From positions 7,998,001-8,062,000 of the forward strand of contig PUFA01000027.1 of NCBI GenBank assembly GCA_003508835.1: a DNA stretch of 64,000 bases. Reading direction: 5' to 3'. Shown piece after piece: positions 1 through 27,163 of this stretch. A program made the translations under genes and the position numbers. This stretch comes from Eonycteris spelaea. Its lineage: Eukaryota > Chordata > Mammalia > Chiroptera > Pteropodidae. The notes beneath the pieces were generated by a model. It did no database searches. It saw only the letters and a program-made list of their open reading frames with translations, and was not told the origin of the DNA. The stretch's first letter is position 1. Every line of letters begins with the position of its first letter.

Positions 1-2630
1 AAAGTCTTTTTCAGATAATTCCAACATCTGGTCTATTTCTGTGTTTGCCACTGTTTTCTCTTTTGACTATGGCTCATAATTTCTATTATGCTAGATATTA
101 CATAAAAGAGAACAGTAAATATCTACCTTAAAAAATATCTTGCACTTGTTCTATCAGGCTTCTTGTTTGGAAGATGAGTCTACTGAATCTTTAGATTTGC
201 TGAGTCTGGACTTTAACACTTTCATTATTCAGTTCACCATTTCTTTAAAATGTGTTTGTATTCTTAGCACTGGCAACACTCTGGAGATCACTTTGTAGCT
301 GATAGCTCACCCACTAAAGTATCTCCTACTCTTTTAGCTCAAAAGCCTGCTTCCAGCATGTCTCGGAGTTGTTCTCTTTACTCCCAAGTCTTGCCTTTCT
401 GTGCCTCAGTAGAACTCCCTCCACACTGTTGCCTTGCCCCCAGCCTTGAGAGGGCTGCAGTAGTACACTTGATGAAGGCCTGGAATCCTCAAAGGGATTG
501 CTTTAGCAATCCTGTCTCACTCCTTGCCTTTCACATATTACTTTTGAGCACTTAATTAAGGCCTTTGGAACAGAGTTAGAAGAGTGGATACGACTCACTC
601 TATGACCGGAGTTCCATGAGATCGTAATCTACTTTCCAGCCTACACACAGCCATTAAACATTGGCTGATCTCCCATTACCCCTGTTTTTGGTGCGTTCAA
701 GTAGTAAAAAGTTACTTGATGCTCCATAAACTGTTCTGTATAAATGAAAGGAGCTGCATTCTCTTTTCTCTTAGAAGTTATCATTACCTTTGGATTTTTT
801 AAGTTTATTAAAGTTTATTTGTGTCCTCAGCTCTCAAGTATTTTTGTTTTGTTTTGTTTTTTAACTAATTAAAAAAAATCTCTCTGGCTTGTTCTTGTGA
901 AGTAGAGCAAATCTTTGTAACTTTATAAATCCTGACTGGACTCTGTATTTCCTTGTTTCATAATTTAAAATACCTCCTCCAGGGTTTCTGGACCCAATTC
1001 TCATCTTTCAGCAGTAGTGATGATCATTTACTAAAAGACTGAAAATATTTCTCCTTTTCTCCCCTAACCACTTAACTTTACTCATTTTTCTACCTTGCAT
1101 TTGTGTGGTAAAAAGCTAATTGATCCCCTTGTGACTCTTAATTGGCCTTGTTTTTTATTCCCCAGTCTCTCACTCCAGTCATGCTTTCTTTCTTCTCTAC
1201 CTATGCATAGTTGGGCCCCTTGTACTTTGAAAAACAATTCTGACCTTTAGTGGAAATATATAAGTAGAACTTACCAAACAGGCCCTTGGTTGATCAATAA
1301 GCTCCATTTTGGGATTGTATCTACCACAGACACATTTAAACATTTCGCCTATATCCTTACATTTCATTACATTGGCTGTTTGTTCCGGGTTTCTCACACT
1401 GTTTTAAGGATAGCCTCTTCCTGAAAGCTTTTGTTTCTTCAATACTAACCATCGTGGAATCTGGAAATACTACTTAAGCTGGGCTGATCTTTTGGATTTA
1501 ACAATTGCCAACTGAACACATTAAATTTGCCTGTCATTCTGACTTATCTGTAATGACCTTTGAAGAAAAAAATGTCATTTCCCTTCCCTCCAACTACTAG
1601 AACTCCAACTGGAATAGTCCAAATCACTTACTAAATGTATTGTCTCACCTGAGATTGGCGTTGATTTAATACATAGACTTACATATGAATATAGGAGATA
1701 CTAATTAAGATACTAATACAAAGAGAACATATTATTTAAATTCCAAATAATCTTTGATTTGCAAAACATATCAGGCCATATTTTTAATACAGTGGGCTTC
1801 ATCTATTCCTGGAATACTAGTGGTTATTACAATCTACTGAGTTCTTTATCTACCAGCCATCTCACTGATCCCACTCCACTAGTTCGTCAGGAACATATAA
1901 ACAAATGACAAAATTTCAAACTGTGCAGCTCTACTCCTCAGCTACATCATTGATACTGTTCAGGTTTAACAACTCTTTTCGCCAAATTTCATGCTTAACT
2001 CCTTTCACAGTCTCTCAGGAAATATTCAGTGATAACGCAATCCTGCTGATTTGATTTCCCAATCACTCCAATCTATTCATCTTCTCTGTGCCCTAGGCAT
2101 CATTAGTTTTGTCCTGGATTGTTCTTATACTTATCTGCTCTTTCAGTCTCCAAAATCCCTCTCATTCCCCATTCATTTTGAGCAAAAATTCCAGAATGAT
2201 CCTTTTTTAACATGCATATCTTATCCAAATGATTATCATTATCATAATTCTTTAACATAATGCACAGGCTCCTTCATAACTAATTTGCTTTCTCATTTTT
2301 CAGCCTAATTTCATTTTCTATTTTGTCCTCACATGTAGATTATGCTCCAGTCATACAGATGTTTATAGTTAAATATACCATACTCTTTCATAGCACAAAG
2401 TCTGTACACATGGTCTCTTTTGTCTGCAACTCCATTTCTAGCTTTACTCAGCTAGCTGCTCCTCAAGCATCTCTTCCTCCAGGAAGTGTTATTACTAAGT
2501 CTAAATCGAGTTCTACTTCTCTATGCCTCCTACATCTCTATTATACTGATTATCACGTTATTGTAATTGTTTATTTACTTAACTCTCTTCCCCATTAGGC
2601 TCTAAGTAATGTTAATGAATTTGATTCCAT
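1..2630. other. Upstream intergenic DNA, no gene recognised
   Basis: AT-rich, non-coding sequence. The short open frames here have no splice context, no codon-bias signal and no recognisable domain. I see no CpG island, tRNA or clear retroposon in the interval. Confidence 0.6.
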
Positions 2631-2634
2631 CAAA

Positions 2635-3695
2635 ATTAAGAACTTTTGCTCTTTGAGAGAGAGTTAGGATAATGAAAGAACCACCACAGTCTGGGAGAAA
2701 ATTTCTGCACATCACATATCTGATCCAGAATCTAGGCTTATACCCAGAATCCATGCTTGTACCTAGAATATATGAAAAACTCTCATAACTCAGTAAAAAG
2801 AAAATAAAATAATAACAATAAAAATAGGTAAATTTTTGACCAATCACCAGAGATGCTATTAGGATGATAAATAAGCACTTGAAAAGATAATCAACATCAG
2901 TAACCCTTTGGGAAATACAAATTAAAGCCATAAGAAATCACTACTCATCTATTAGAATGGCTAAAATTGAAAAAGACTAACCATATTGAGTGTTGGCAAA
3001 GGTATGAATTAAAGGAGACTTGTAAACACTGCTAGTGAGAATGTAAAATGGTACAGTCACCTTGGAAAATAGTTTGGCAGTGTCTTAAAACTTTAAACAC
3101 GTACTTACCAAGGCCATTCTACTCCTAGGTATACACTCCAAAGAAATGGAAGCAACATATCTTGGAAAGATTTGTACATGAATGTTTATAGCAGCTTTGC
3201 GTATAACAGCCAGAAAATTGAAATTTTTTCACTGATACTCATCAACAGGTGAATAGACACACTGTGGTCTATCTTTATAAGAAATACTCCTCAGCAATAA
3301 AAAGGAAGGGGCTATTAGTACTTGCAACAAGTTGGATAAATCTCAAAAGCAGACTGAATGAAAAAAAATCTAGACAAAGAATAAATAATGTTTGATTTCA
3401 TTAATGTAACATTCTAGAAGATATAAGCTAATCCATAGTGACAGAAAATGTATCAGTGAAAGAGCAGCAAGAGTGAAATTACAAAGAAACACAGGGAAAT
3501 TTCAAGAAGTATAAATATGCTCATTATTTTTATTATAGTTATGTTTATAGTTATGGTTTTGCAAAAAAAAAGTCATATGTTCAAACTTCTCAAATGGTAC
3601 ACTATAAACCTGTACAGTTAATGGTATGCCATTATTGTTTTTCTATTAACCACCTTATTATTAACCACAATATTTTTTTAAATAAATAAATAAAT
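2635..3695 (+). mobile_element. Old L1 fragment (end of ORF2 and 3' region), sense
   Basis: The text follows the conserved terminal part of mammalian L1 ORF2: the stretch around 2985-3060 for a gapped 'GGCAAAGGTATG...CTGCTAGTGAGAATG' pattern, then 'GTATACACTCCAAAG', 'CATCAACAGGTGAATAGA' and 'CTCAGCAATAAAAAGGA'. It runs to an A-rich AAAT tail near 3680-3695. Many indels and stops make it a fossil. Family assignment (L1M class) is by eye. Confidence 0.75.
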
Positions 3696-5720
3696 TCTCC
3701 TACAAATATGTAAAAAAATCTCACCTTCAGGAACCTTCATCACTTTTTTAGTCCCAGTTAGGTAGCATTTTTCTATGCATACTTCTATTACTCATATACC
3801 TTACCATATTTCATCGTTTTGTTGATTTATCTGCCTACCACACTAGATTTTAAACCATATAAAGAGATACTATTTTTGAAATTCATTTATTAGAGACAAA
3901 ACATACCCTCTCAGAAAACACATAGCTTCTGTTCAAAGTTGAACACTGACTTGAATGGACATTGTCCTGCACTGATATCCAATGCTCACTTCTAATATTT
4001 TTTGTCATTGTTTTAAAGCTATTATTATTAACAACTAGTATTTGGAATTTGAAGACTAATCTGTGAGATCAGCAGTACTGAACATCTTCACAGTGATATT
4101 TAAGAACTTTGAAAAGCTGACTCGGGACATTAAATACATATATTCTGACACACCTCTTGCAGGTGTGCCAGCTTCAACTTGACTCCTGTCTTAAATCTAA
4201 AACTAAATTGGTCATCCTATGTTTTCTGTGGTTCAAGAAATTGTTAGAGGTTCCCTGTTAGAAAATATAAGAATAATGCTAATATGCCAGACTTTATCCA
4301 ACAGTCATAATTTAGGAATCATAGTGGGGAAGAGCTTTAGAAAGCAGTATTTAAAAAGAGGAAAAAGAGTATAATGAAAACTTTTTAAAAGTTTGGGGTT
4401 AGAACAAAATCTTGATAGACATTAAGATGAAATAAATGGTATTCTTTTCTCTCTTAAAAAATTTTTAGCCGTATGTAATCAAAAAATCCTAAGAACTCTA
4501 TTAGTGTTATGTGTTCTTGTATTTAACTGTTTTGTCTAAAAGAATGCATCCTGCCCACATTTGGCATTGAGCACCTGAAATGTAGCTACTCTGAATTGAA
4601 TTATGCAAATTTTTGAGCTTCTGTGAAAAACAAAATGTAAAATCTTATTATTTTTTTATCTTGATAGTATGTTGAAATAAAGTCAGGAGTATTGGGTTAT
4701 TAAAATTAATTTCTTTTTTTTTTTCTACTAGGAAATTTAAAATTATATATATGGCTTGCTTTTGTTGCTATTTCATAGTTTTGATGTGACCGCACTGGTA
4801 TAGAGAATAAATACTTTCGTCTAATAATGCCTGACTTGATTGATCATTGACATTTCAGAGGAAGAACTTTGATATTTATTGTTAGTCCTTTTATGTTTTA
4901 ATCATTCTATTTTGAGTAGGGGAACAAAAGAAGAAACGATTCCAAAATTTTAAAAGCAGCTATCGCTGTATTCTAAAAGGCTTCAGAGGATACTGCTATT
5001 TGGGAAAAACATGAGGCGGCATTTTGGTTATAGAAGAGAAGTCTGTAGGCTAGTCTTATAAGAGAAGGGTTGAGATAAGTGTTGAGACAAAGTTGTCTGT
5101 ATAAGAGAAATTTTCTATCATCTGTGAGCTTGAAAGAAGGGGAGTCTGGGCCACAAGATTTATAGAAAAGCATGTAGGGCAAATCTCATTGGAGAGCCAA
5201 GGGGAGAACTGTTAGCAGACTGGGCTCAGGGGAAGGGGGACCTACAGTATGACTCTCGAAGACAATGATCTTTGAACTTTATTAAAAAATCAATGGCTGC
5301 TAAAAATCAGTTTTAAGTTACTTCTTTTTTGTGTGTGCTTAAACCACTGTTTAACTTCTACACATTGTTGGTAATAATCTGTTACATATACAGCTGTCAG
5401 TTCTTGGTGACTTGTGGCAAGCTGGAAAAGAACCATGTTTAAACACGTGGCAAAAGGATGTGGAGAGCAAAGACGCATCCAGAAGCAGCAATAAGAAAGC
5501 ACAAAGGGATTGAGACTTGAGTCAGGCACAGACAACGTAAAATAATGGCGATTATCATCAAAAAGTTGTAAACCTTCCCTCTTATAAGTCTTTAGAAAAA
5601 TTAAGTACACTTCCTTGGAGAAGAGGGTTCAGCTTATTTCATTTGCCTATTAGTAGTGTGCGGGAATTAAGTTTTACCACCCAAAATATGCCTTTTGTAG
5701 TATTAATTTTAAGCTGGTTA
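3696..5720. other. Intergenic DNA, nothing recognised
   Basis: AT-rich non-coding sequence without an ORF of convincing composition, a repeat I can name, or RNA gene features. Confidence 0.5.
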
Positions 5721-5724
5721 TTAA

Positions 5725-6175
5725 GAAAAAAAAAAAAGACTCAAAAAGAACCTTGACTCTCCCCCTTTACCTGCCTAAAGGAATTCAGACAGGAAAACCT
5801 GCTTAAAGTAAGGGAACATCACCTTAGCATTATAATATAAAATATAGCAGACAGGGAGAAATATAGCAATGCCTGTTTTAATAGACTTCCCTTGGTACCC
5901 ATTGTTTCTGGGTAGCCCAGCAAGAATTTGTTTACCACATGCTTGCTCTTTCTCCTCTACCTGTGAATTGTCTCCTTGTCCTTTGAAATCCCTGCATCTC
6001 TTCTCCTTTGTCCAAAATGGCATGTAACCTCATTCTTTTGGCATCCCAAATGTACATCTGTAATAAATTTTGGACATTTTCTCCTGTTAATCTGTCTCAT
6101 ATTAATTTATTATCCCAGATAGAAGAATTTAGAAGGTGGGAGGAAAGTTATTTTTTGTGCCCGCACAATGGAAAG
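5725..6175 (+). mobile_element. Probable solo LTR of an ERV1-like retrovirus
   Basis: The order is LTR-like: a pyrimidine-rich U3 region, 'TTGTCTCCTTGTCCTTTGAA' at about 5968, an AATAAA signal at 6062-6067 (in TGTAATAAATTTTGG), then a U5-like 'CTCCTGTTAATCTGTCTC'. This pattern is familiar from old mammalian ERV1-class LTRs. No gag, pol or env coding sequence adjoins it. Ends and family are uncertain. Confidence 0.45.
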
Positions 6176-6179
6176 GGAG

Positions 6180-7200
6180 ATTCTGGAAACTGGAGAACTA
6201 GGGAGTTACACCGGGTAATTATACACATGGGATCTCTAATCAGCTATATTTTTTCTTATTCATTTCCAGTTCTTAGCTCTGATTTAATATTTAATGAGAA
6301 ATAAAAAAATTATTTATTTACAGGTTCTAACTAGATTTTTAAAAACATTTTGAGCTTAAGGGGTACTAGGTGTATATAGGAGCTTCCTTAAAATGTAAAC
6401 TTTAAGTATTTAATATGATTTTTAATTCACTCTTATTTTAAAATTCATTGTATGTTATCTAGAAGATCACTTACATGATTAGAGCACTTATATGACAATC
6501 CATAAAACACTGAATCTACTTACATATCTTCCACTGCTCCTCACCTTGATGGCCATTGAGGCAACTTTAAAGAACGTCTACAGCAAGAAACAATGGTGTC
6601 CAATTTCATAAAATTAAACTCACTCCTTTAAATGTTAAACTTCAATTTAAATAATAATAATACCTCTTTAGTAGAGAAAATAGAAAAGTATTTTTTTAAA
6701 AAGATGACTGTTTAGGAATTTCTGTAATGTGGGGTAGTATTGATATACCACAAGTGAAGCATGCTTCTGTATCTCTAATTCATAATTATTGTTTCCCAAA
6801 GCCACTTTTGAAGATGAGGAAAAATAATGGCTAACAAATATGAGACCACTGTTGTAATGATTGAGGCCCAAATACAGCCATCTTTATCTAATTGGGTTTT
6901 ATAATCCATTTTCTTGCTACAAAATTCTTAGTTATTTTACAGCCAGGGTTTTTAATCTGGCTTTCATGGACAGACTTCAAGGAAATCTGTGAACCTATTG
7001 AAAATGTATACAAAACATTGTATACCTTCCCCAAAATTCTGACTTGTTCTAGCCAAGCTATTTATTTTGAAATTTCAAACCATGTTAGTGGAGGATGTCC
7101 ACCCAACCCCCTTTGGAAGACAGGCTAAAAAAAGGGGGTTGAAAATGATTTAACCTCTGTCTTATTTTTGGTCATTTAGGTTAAATGAACACAGTACAAA
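6180..7200. other. Intergenic DNA, nothing recognised
   Basis: AT-rich, with no convincing coding, RNA or repeat signal beyond short A/T runs. Confidence 0.4.
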
Positions 7201-7204
7201 AATC

Positions 7205-7490
7205 TTTTAAGAGTTCTCATTAGGTTTAGTATAAATACCAGAGGTTGGGGTTGCTAGGGTAAAGGATGTAAAATTTTTAATTTTAATACTCTTGATACAT
7301 ACTGCCTAATTACTTGCCAGAAAACTTGAGTTCACATCTTTATCAACACTGTTGGAAGGCTTATTATCTCACACATGGATATATAATTTTAAAAGTTAAA
7401 TTGTATATAGTTTTGACTTGCATTTCTTACTTTTTCATATTCTGATCCCGTCAGAAGAGACAATTAGTCACTTCCTTGGTTAGTATATAT
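7205..7490 (-). mobile_element. Antisense L1 ORF2 3' fragment
   Basis: 'GGTTGGGGTTGCTAGGGTAA' followed by a stretch for 'acts on cacatctttatcaacactg' and 'TTTTGACTTGCATTTCTTAC' matches the reverse complement of the region before the L1 ORF2 terminus. Strongly diverged. Confidence 0.5.
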
Positions 7491-7544
7491 ATGTTGTGAC
7501 TATGAATATAACAATTCATTAAATGTTAAACTTTATGCAAACAA

Positions 7545-7722
7545 TGAGTCTAGTTTGTGCTTGACAATTATTTTCTGTATTTCATCTAACCTTCAAGACA
7601 ACTCTGTACTATTATTCTCGTTTTCTAAATGAGATAATCTAGCTTTGAGACTCCAGGAGAGTATCCCAAATCACAGAGATGAGCTGAAGCACTGGATTTG
7701 AGCTATGATCTGCACTCCAGTA
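7545..7722 (+). repeat. MIR SINE
   Basis: Contains the MIR core order: 'TTTCATCTAACCTTCAAGAC', a two-base-shifted 'CTATTATTCTCGTTTTCTAA' and 'ATGAGATAATCTAGC', then a 3' part with 'CACAGAGATGAGCTGAAGC'. Diverged, as expected for an ancient tRNA-derived SINE. Confidence 0.6.
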
Positions 7723-8699
7723 ATAACAACACAGAGTTAAGGCAGGTGTTGGCGGTGAAACCATGTGCAAAACACAAACCCGGTAAAAATCAAAACCAAC
7801 ACAAGCCAAACAAAAACAAGGTCCCTCCACCCGTACAGTTTCCATATACTGGGCAAACGTTTCTAAATTAAAGTGCGACTTTTGGGCTGCCAGACATGAG
7901 TCTACCATCCAGTTTATACCGTTCCCAGAGTTGCGAGTGTCGACGACTCGCAGATGACCGCAAGAATTTTCAGCTGAGGCAGATGGTGCACATCTTTCTC
8001 TTTTGCAAAAGGAAATGCCTGACAGCGCGGGATGAAAAGGATACTATTGAGAGAGGAGAGAGACATCTGGGGAAAAAATGCAAAGGAAAGGGCATGCAGA
8101 AATGACCGACTAGGTCAGTTAAAACTTCTCTCTCCCCATTCTGCCCAGTGCTCTCCAGCTAACATGTTTTCCATAACTACCCCCACCCCCACCTCAAGGA
8201 CTCTCAGCTCACATCTGTTGATTCATAGCGTGCTAACCAACAAATGTTCTTATTTCTGTAGCTGTGCAGGAATAACAAGACTGTAAAACTGCTTGTTACG
8301 TTACAATTCGAGTTCAGCCTTTGGATAGGAATCAGCCCAGCAGGTGCCGGCATCAGTAAGTGCTGCTCCCAGTTTATAGCCTAGGAATCCTGTCTGTTCA
8401 AGAATCCTAGAATGGAGCTGATAACGCCGAAGTCCCTCGTTCCGCAAAAACAAACGACCCGTAAGACCAGTGGTTTGAAAATTCCTCCCACAGGTTCATT
8501 CCTGCAACACTATTACTTAAATTTTCCAGGGCGTGGGTGCCACTTTTTACCTTTAAGTCTGCAGAGACCAAGATAAATCGGAGAGCACAGGACAGCAGCT
8601 GTGCTTCCGGGTTTTAGGACAGCGGAAGAAGGACGCATGCGTAGTGCAGGCTCCCAGGCCTCACTCCTACGGGAGCGCTCTGCGCACGCGCAGTCTCAG

Positions 8700-8881
8700 G
8701 TTAAACCGGGGCTGGGCATCAGCTGATGCTGTTGTTGTGCTGCCCTTCCCCCCGACTCCGGGGCCACCCTGCTGTAGGCCAGTCGCTCCAGCGGTGGCAC
8801 CCGGGTCTGTGACTCCGTGACCCTGTCCTCGGACCTGTCCGCGCTGGAGCAGCTCAGGACTGCGCAGCGCTCCGCGTGCGG
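8700..8881 (+). other. TMEM106B: TMEM106B non-coding exon 1 (5'UTR)
   Basis: A strong splice donor (G|GTGAGCG, GT at 8882-8883) ends a GC-rich block just downstream of the NRF1/ETS sites. The next acceptor in the gene (TTTTTCTTTAG at 10989-10999) lies two bases before the start codon, so nearly all the 5'UTR must lie in an upstream exon such as this one. The 5' boundary (transcription start) is a guess within about 100 bp. Confidence 0.55.
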
Positions 8882-22753
<13,872 letters not shown>

Positions 22754-24270
22754 AAACTGAAAAAAAAAAAACCTTTAAATTTACAAATAAATACATGTCA
22801 CCCTTGATTAGCAGTATGAATTGAATTTCAAGTTATTGGGTTGTCAGCCATTAAGGTTACTAACCATAATGTGATTTTTAGCTTATAACACCTGGAAGCC
22901 ACAACTACTTGGCTCAAATACATCTAAGAGTAATTAATTTGATTTATTTTGTAAAATCATATTTTAAATGAGATGTTTATCTTAAACTTTTATTTTAAGG
23001 AAGAAATATGTGTTTGAGAAGTTTGAGAAGGTAGGGTAAAAAGACTTAAACATTATTTCTTTAACAAAATTATTTTTACATGAAAACTATATTTACAATG
23101 TGCTTTGATCAAAATTTTCACTTCTATATCCCAGATCTGCTTATTTCAAAGTAAAAATTTTCACTTGTCAGCTGAAATTTCTGATTAGAACTAATATTTA
23201 TGTATTTTTGTGCTTAGTCAGAATGTAAACTTCACAGTGGATTTTTTGAAATTTATCCTTTATTTGGATAAAAGCAAGCGATATGTTTATAAAATTACTA
23301 TTGGGATAAAAATGGTAATTTCCATTTTTTTTAATGATTAATATGTTTGATTATGTTTGTAGTTCTTTTTACATGTGTTTTCCACAAGCTCTAAATTAAA
23401 TATAGTATGGTCTGAATTGACCCTAAAAATATTTCATAAATTTAACAAGTGTATGGCAAGTTTTTCATAACTAAATCTAACTCTTCTAGAAGGAAATTAT
23501 TGCCTTCTGTTTCATTACATTAAATGAAATGTGTTTAAGAGAAATGTTTCAGCATATTTTGTATACTAAAAACCAAAAAGGATTAGTATTGGGCCAATGG
23601 CCAAGAGGTAATAGTACTACCATGTAGACTGTTAAAGTTCAAATTATCCCACTTCCCCCAGAATTTTAGAAACTAGAAGTCTGGGAGATACTGTATCAGC
23701 TGCAGTTGGGTGATATTCTAAGTACTGTAAGTACTATTCATCTTTTAATTATTGTGTGAGATGGAAAATATGCCAACTTGCAAAATGTGCATAATTTCAT
23801 TATGTAATGGTTTATTTTATGCATAAAATCAAGCAAGCCATGTCTTGTATGTTTTGTCTTATATTTCCTTGTAGAACTAAAGTAAGATTTTGGAAAATGA
23901 TTTGAAATGCTTGCTGACTTCACCTTCCTCAGAATTTTGAGTGATGGCATACTGGGTAGATCTAACCTATGATCTTAATTGTGGAACAGAGAATAATGTA
24001 AAATATGAAACTATGTGGGCACTTACTCTTTGTTCATGTAATGTATTAGCCTCCATCATAACACACTTAGTAAATATCAAGTTGAGCAGTTCTGTAATTA
24101 TAACTGTTGTTATGTTATTATTCACGTAACAAAACATGATAGTAAAATGAATAGAAGTGCCCCAAAATGCTATTTTTTAATCCACTTGTAACTGTTACTC
24201 TTGTAATTGTGTATGACAAGATTTGTAAAAATTTTAGCATGAAAAATAAAAATTGTATCAGTCAAGTATC
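22754..24270 (+). other. TMEM106B: TMEM106B 3'UTR
   Basis: AT-rich, repeat-poor sequence directly after the stop codon, beginning with a run of 12 A. AATAAA signals lie at 22786-22791 (very proximal) and 24245-24250. The human gene has a long 3'UTR, so the distal site is the more likely main end. A longer isoform is possible because another AATAAA-type signal lies near 25315. Confidence 0.6.
24245..24250 (+). terminator. TMEM106B: Candidate distal polyadenylation signal
   Basis: AATAAA within GAAAAATAAAAATTG, followed about 20-40 nt later by a T/GT-rich stretch (CTTGGTTATGCTTTTG). Confidence 0.5.
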
Positions 24271-26245
24271 TTGGTTATGCTTTTGAAATTCTCTTGACAT
24301 AAATCCGTGTAGGTACTGAAAGTCCTTTAGCTTAAAGCTCCTAAGTCCTTACAGTCTTTACCTCAACTCCACTTCAGCATCATCTTTGATTTCTTTTTCT
24401 TTCATCCACTTCGTTTCCAATCCATTGTTGAATTCTATCCTTTCAACCTCTGTAATATGTCGGAAATCTGTCTCATACTTGAAATCTTGTTGCTATTATT
24501 CCCTAATTTTTTCATTTTTGTTTTTGTTTTTACTGAAAAAAAAAAAAAGCCCAAGTTTTTACTGTGGTGTTAAGAACATCATTTTCTGGCCACAATCTAA
24601 GTTCACAATATTATTTCCCATCATTGCCCCTCACCCATAGCCTAGCCATATCAATATCTTTGCCATTCCTTGGAAACAGTTCATTCCTTTATTAATACTT
24701 TGCTCATTTTGGATCTTTTTTCCTAGAAAATTATTTAATCTTTTTTTTCAATGCGCAGCTCATGTCTCATTTACTCAAACGTTTGGAGACTTTTCCCTGA
24801 ATGTGTACCAGGTTTGTTCTACCTAGCTAAGTTCTCAACGAAGAAAGAAAAATCATTAGCAAATTCATGATGGTTTTCTGGTAGATTTTGATTCCTTTGA
24901 TAAGTGGTTTTTCAGTATTTTTTAAAATATTGTGAAACCTAGTTTTTAGACATCTTTTCACAGAACCCCAATATGTGACAAAACGTCGTCGCTTTGATTT
25001 AATTGTGAGCAGAAGACCTGCTGTCCCAGACTGCTCATCTTTCCCATTGGCCTAGAGTGTGGCGTACAGCCACTTCTTTATTGGTAACTAAACTGTTTTG
25101 GTTTTTGACTGAAACACATTTCACACCTGAGCAAACACATGCTTATGCATATATTTTAAGTTTATATTTTATAAGTATCTTTAGAAATTACAAGGGGGAA
25201 AACAAATATAATTCCTAATCTAATTAGTGATTTTTACGTATATTTAAAATAGTTTTCAAAAGGATCTTAAGATTTGAGACTTTAGTCAGTGTATTTCACC
25301 TTAATGCAATTTTATAATAAAGATGTCAACGTTTATTTTCATTACATGAATTTCATATTCATGAATAGAATATACAGATAATAGCATTTAAAACATTTAT
25401 CAAAAGAAATTAGAACTACAAAGAACTCTAATCCTAAATCTGCTTTAGATGTTTAATTCTTAAATTTTAAAGGATTCACTTCCCAAACGAACAAAACTGA
25501 TTTTTCTGCCTTGTTGATAATTTGCGAACAATTATTTCTACTGTGAATAAATACAAATGGAGACATCAGTGGTATCTTTAAAACCTTGAAGTTAATAATA
25601 AGGTTTAAGTCAGGTTTTTTCATAGGGAATGTTTACCCAAATGTAAACTTTGTATCTGAAATTGTTTAATTTGAGTAAAAAGTCTTTTATCCCAAAAGTT
25701 ATTCACATATAAATTGTAATTTTTAAAGTTAGACCCTTATTTATATACTGCTTTTAATTGTATCCTTGCTAGATAGCTTTTATGCTTTTTAAATTAAGCC
25801 ATTTAAAATTTCCTAACATTACATGATTTGGATATTTATGTTATTTGTCACAATTAAAAGCATAACCTTCAATGTCTTTTTCTTACTAAAACACTAGCCG
25901 ATTGTTCTATAAGCCTATTCCTGGTTTAAAAAAAAAAAGAAAGAAATAGAAATTCTTTCAACAACCTGAACCATGGAATTTCCATTCTTTTTTGTGCTTT
26001 TTTTTTTTCTCCCATAGCATCTATCATAATGAAAATACTACACATATTTACTTATTTATTTGTTTACTGTCTGTATACCCATACTATAACGTAGTAAACA
26101 TGAGAACAGATTCTTGTCTAACTGCTGCAGCACTCAATTATCACTCAAATATTTATCAATGAAGGAAAACCTTCAAATAACATTCTTCAACTTTCATAGG
26201 ATCTAAAAAAAGTTTTAATATATTCAAGGTCTTTCATATGTCAAT
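24271..26245. other. Intergenic DNA, nothing recognised
   Basis: AT-rich, non-coding. The A12 run near 24536 and T runs near 26000 are simple sequence only. Confidence 0.5.
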
Positions 26246-26249
26246 ATGA

Positions 26250-26461
26250 AAACATTGTTTAGCATTTTTTTGCAATAAAGTTTTTAATTAAGGTATGTGT
26301 GGTACATTTTTTTAGACACAATGCATTTGCACACTTAATAGACCACAGTATAGTATAAACATTAATATGCATTGGGAAACCCAAAAATTCATGCAACTCA
26401 CTTTTTCGTGATACTTTAGGGCATTGGTCTGGGACTCGCAATATTCCCAAGGTATGCCTGT
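26250..26461 (-). mobile_element. Tigger-family (TcMar) DNA transposon end
   Basis: The reverse complement starts CAGGCATACCTTGGG (TIR at 26447-26461) and continues through 'TTGCATGAATTTTTGGGTTT', 'TAAGTGTGCAAATGCATTG' and 'CATACCTTAATTAAAAAC', the familiar terminal region of mammalian Tigger1-type elements. Truncated and without coding sequence. Confidence 0.75.
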
Positions 26462-26664
26462 ATATACAAGGCAGTGTGTTTGGTAATATAGGGGATACAA
26501 AGAGGAAAGTAATACAGTCCTGACATCGAAAAAAGACAGTTTAGTGGCTATGAATAAAGTGCTCCTTCCACCTTGATCTCTTGGACACTACCGTCCTCTA
26601 CTCTTCAGTGTCCATCTAAGTTCTGTGGTGGAGAACAGAGCTGGGGTACAACTATAACATTGGC

Positions 26665-26675
26665 GGGGGGGGGGG
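26665..26675 (+). repeat. G11 homopolymer
   Basis: Eleven consecutive G residues; length is likely to vary between reads and individuals. Confidence 0.95.
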
Positions 26676-26992
26676 AGACGGAGAATGCGATATGGGGTCA
26701 TCTCAAGCTGTCAGTATGCTTAGTTGGTCCTAACTAGCTGAACAAATATTTTCTATGAATGAAATGAAAGGAAAATGTTGGGAAGCCCTGTGCTTTAAGG
26801 AGGTGGTAAACAATTTCTCGCTGTTAATCCTAATAACTGACAGGAAGTATGTGGCATATTTCACAAACTGATTAGAATAGACTGTAGTATTAACATTTTC
26901 CCTTAAATCAACTCTGAGCTTTAACTTAGGTCTGCTTTTATTATTATATGACTTATTGAAGGCAAAAAAACATGTCATGTTCCACATAACAT

Positions 26993-27163
26993 TTCAGTCA
27001 CCAATGGACCACATGTAGGTGGGTGGTATACCATGCACCCTAAGTGCATGGTAGTCTATACTATCTAAGTTTGTGTAAGTGCACTGTGTGATGTTCACAC
27101 AATGATGAAATTGCCTAATGATGCATTTCTCAAAATGTATCCCTGTCATTAAGCAGCAGTGAT
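26993..27163 (+). mobile_element. Small Tigger-related (MITE-like) element
   Basis: 'CTATCTAAGTTTGTGTAAGT', 'GATGTTCACACAATGATGAA', 'TTGCCTAATGATGCATTTCT' and 'GTATCCCTGTCATTAAGC' match the 3' end of a well-known TcMar-Tigger group. The 5' CAGTCACCAATG is a degraded TIR. The internal part is deleted, leaving about 170 bp. Confidence 0.7.
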
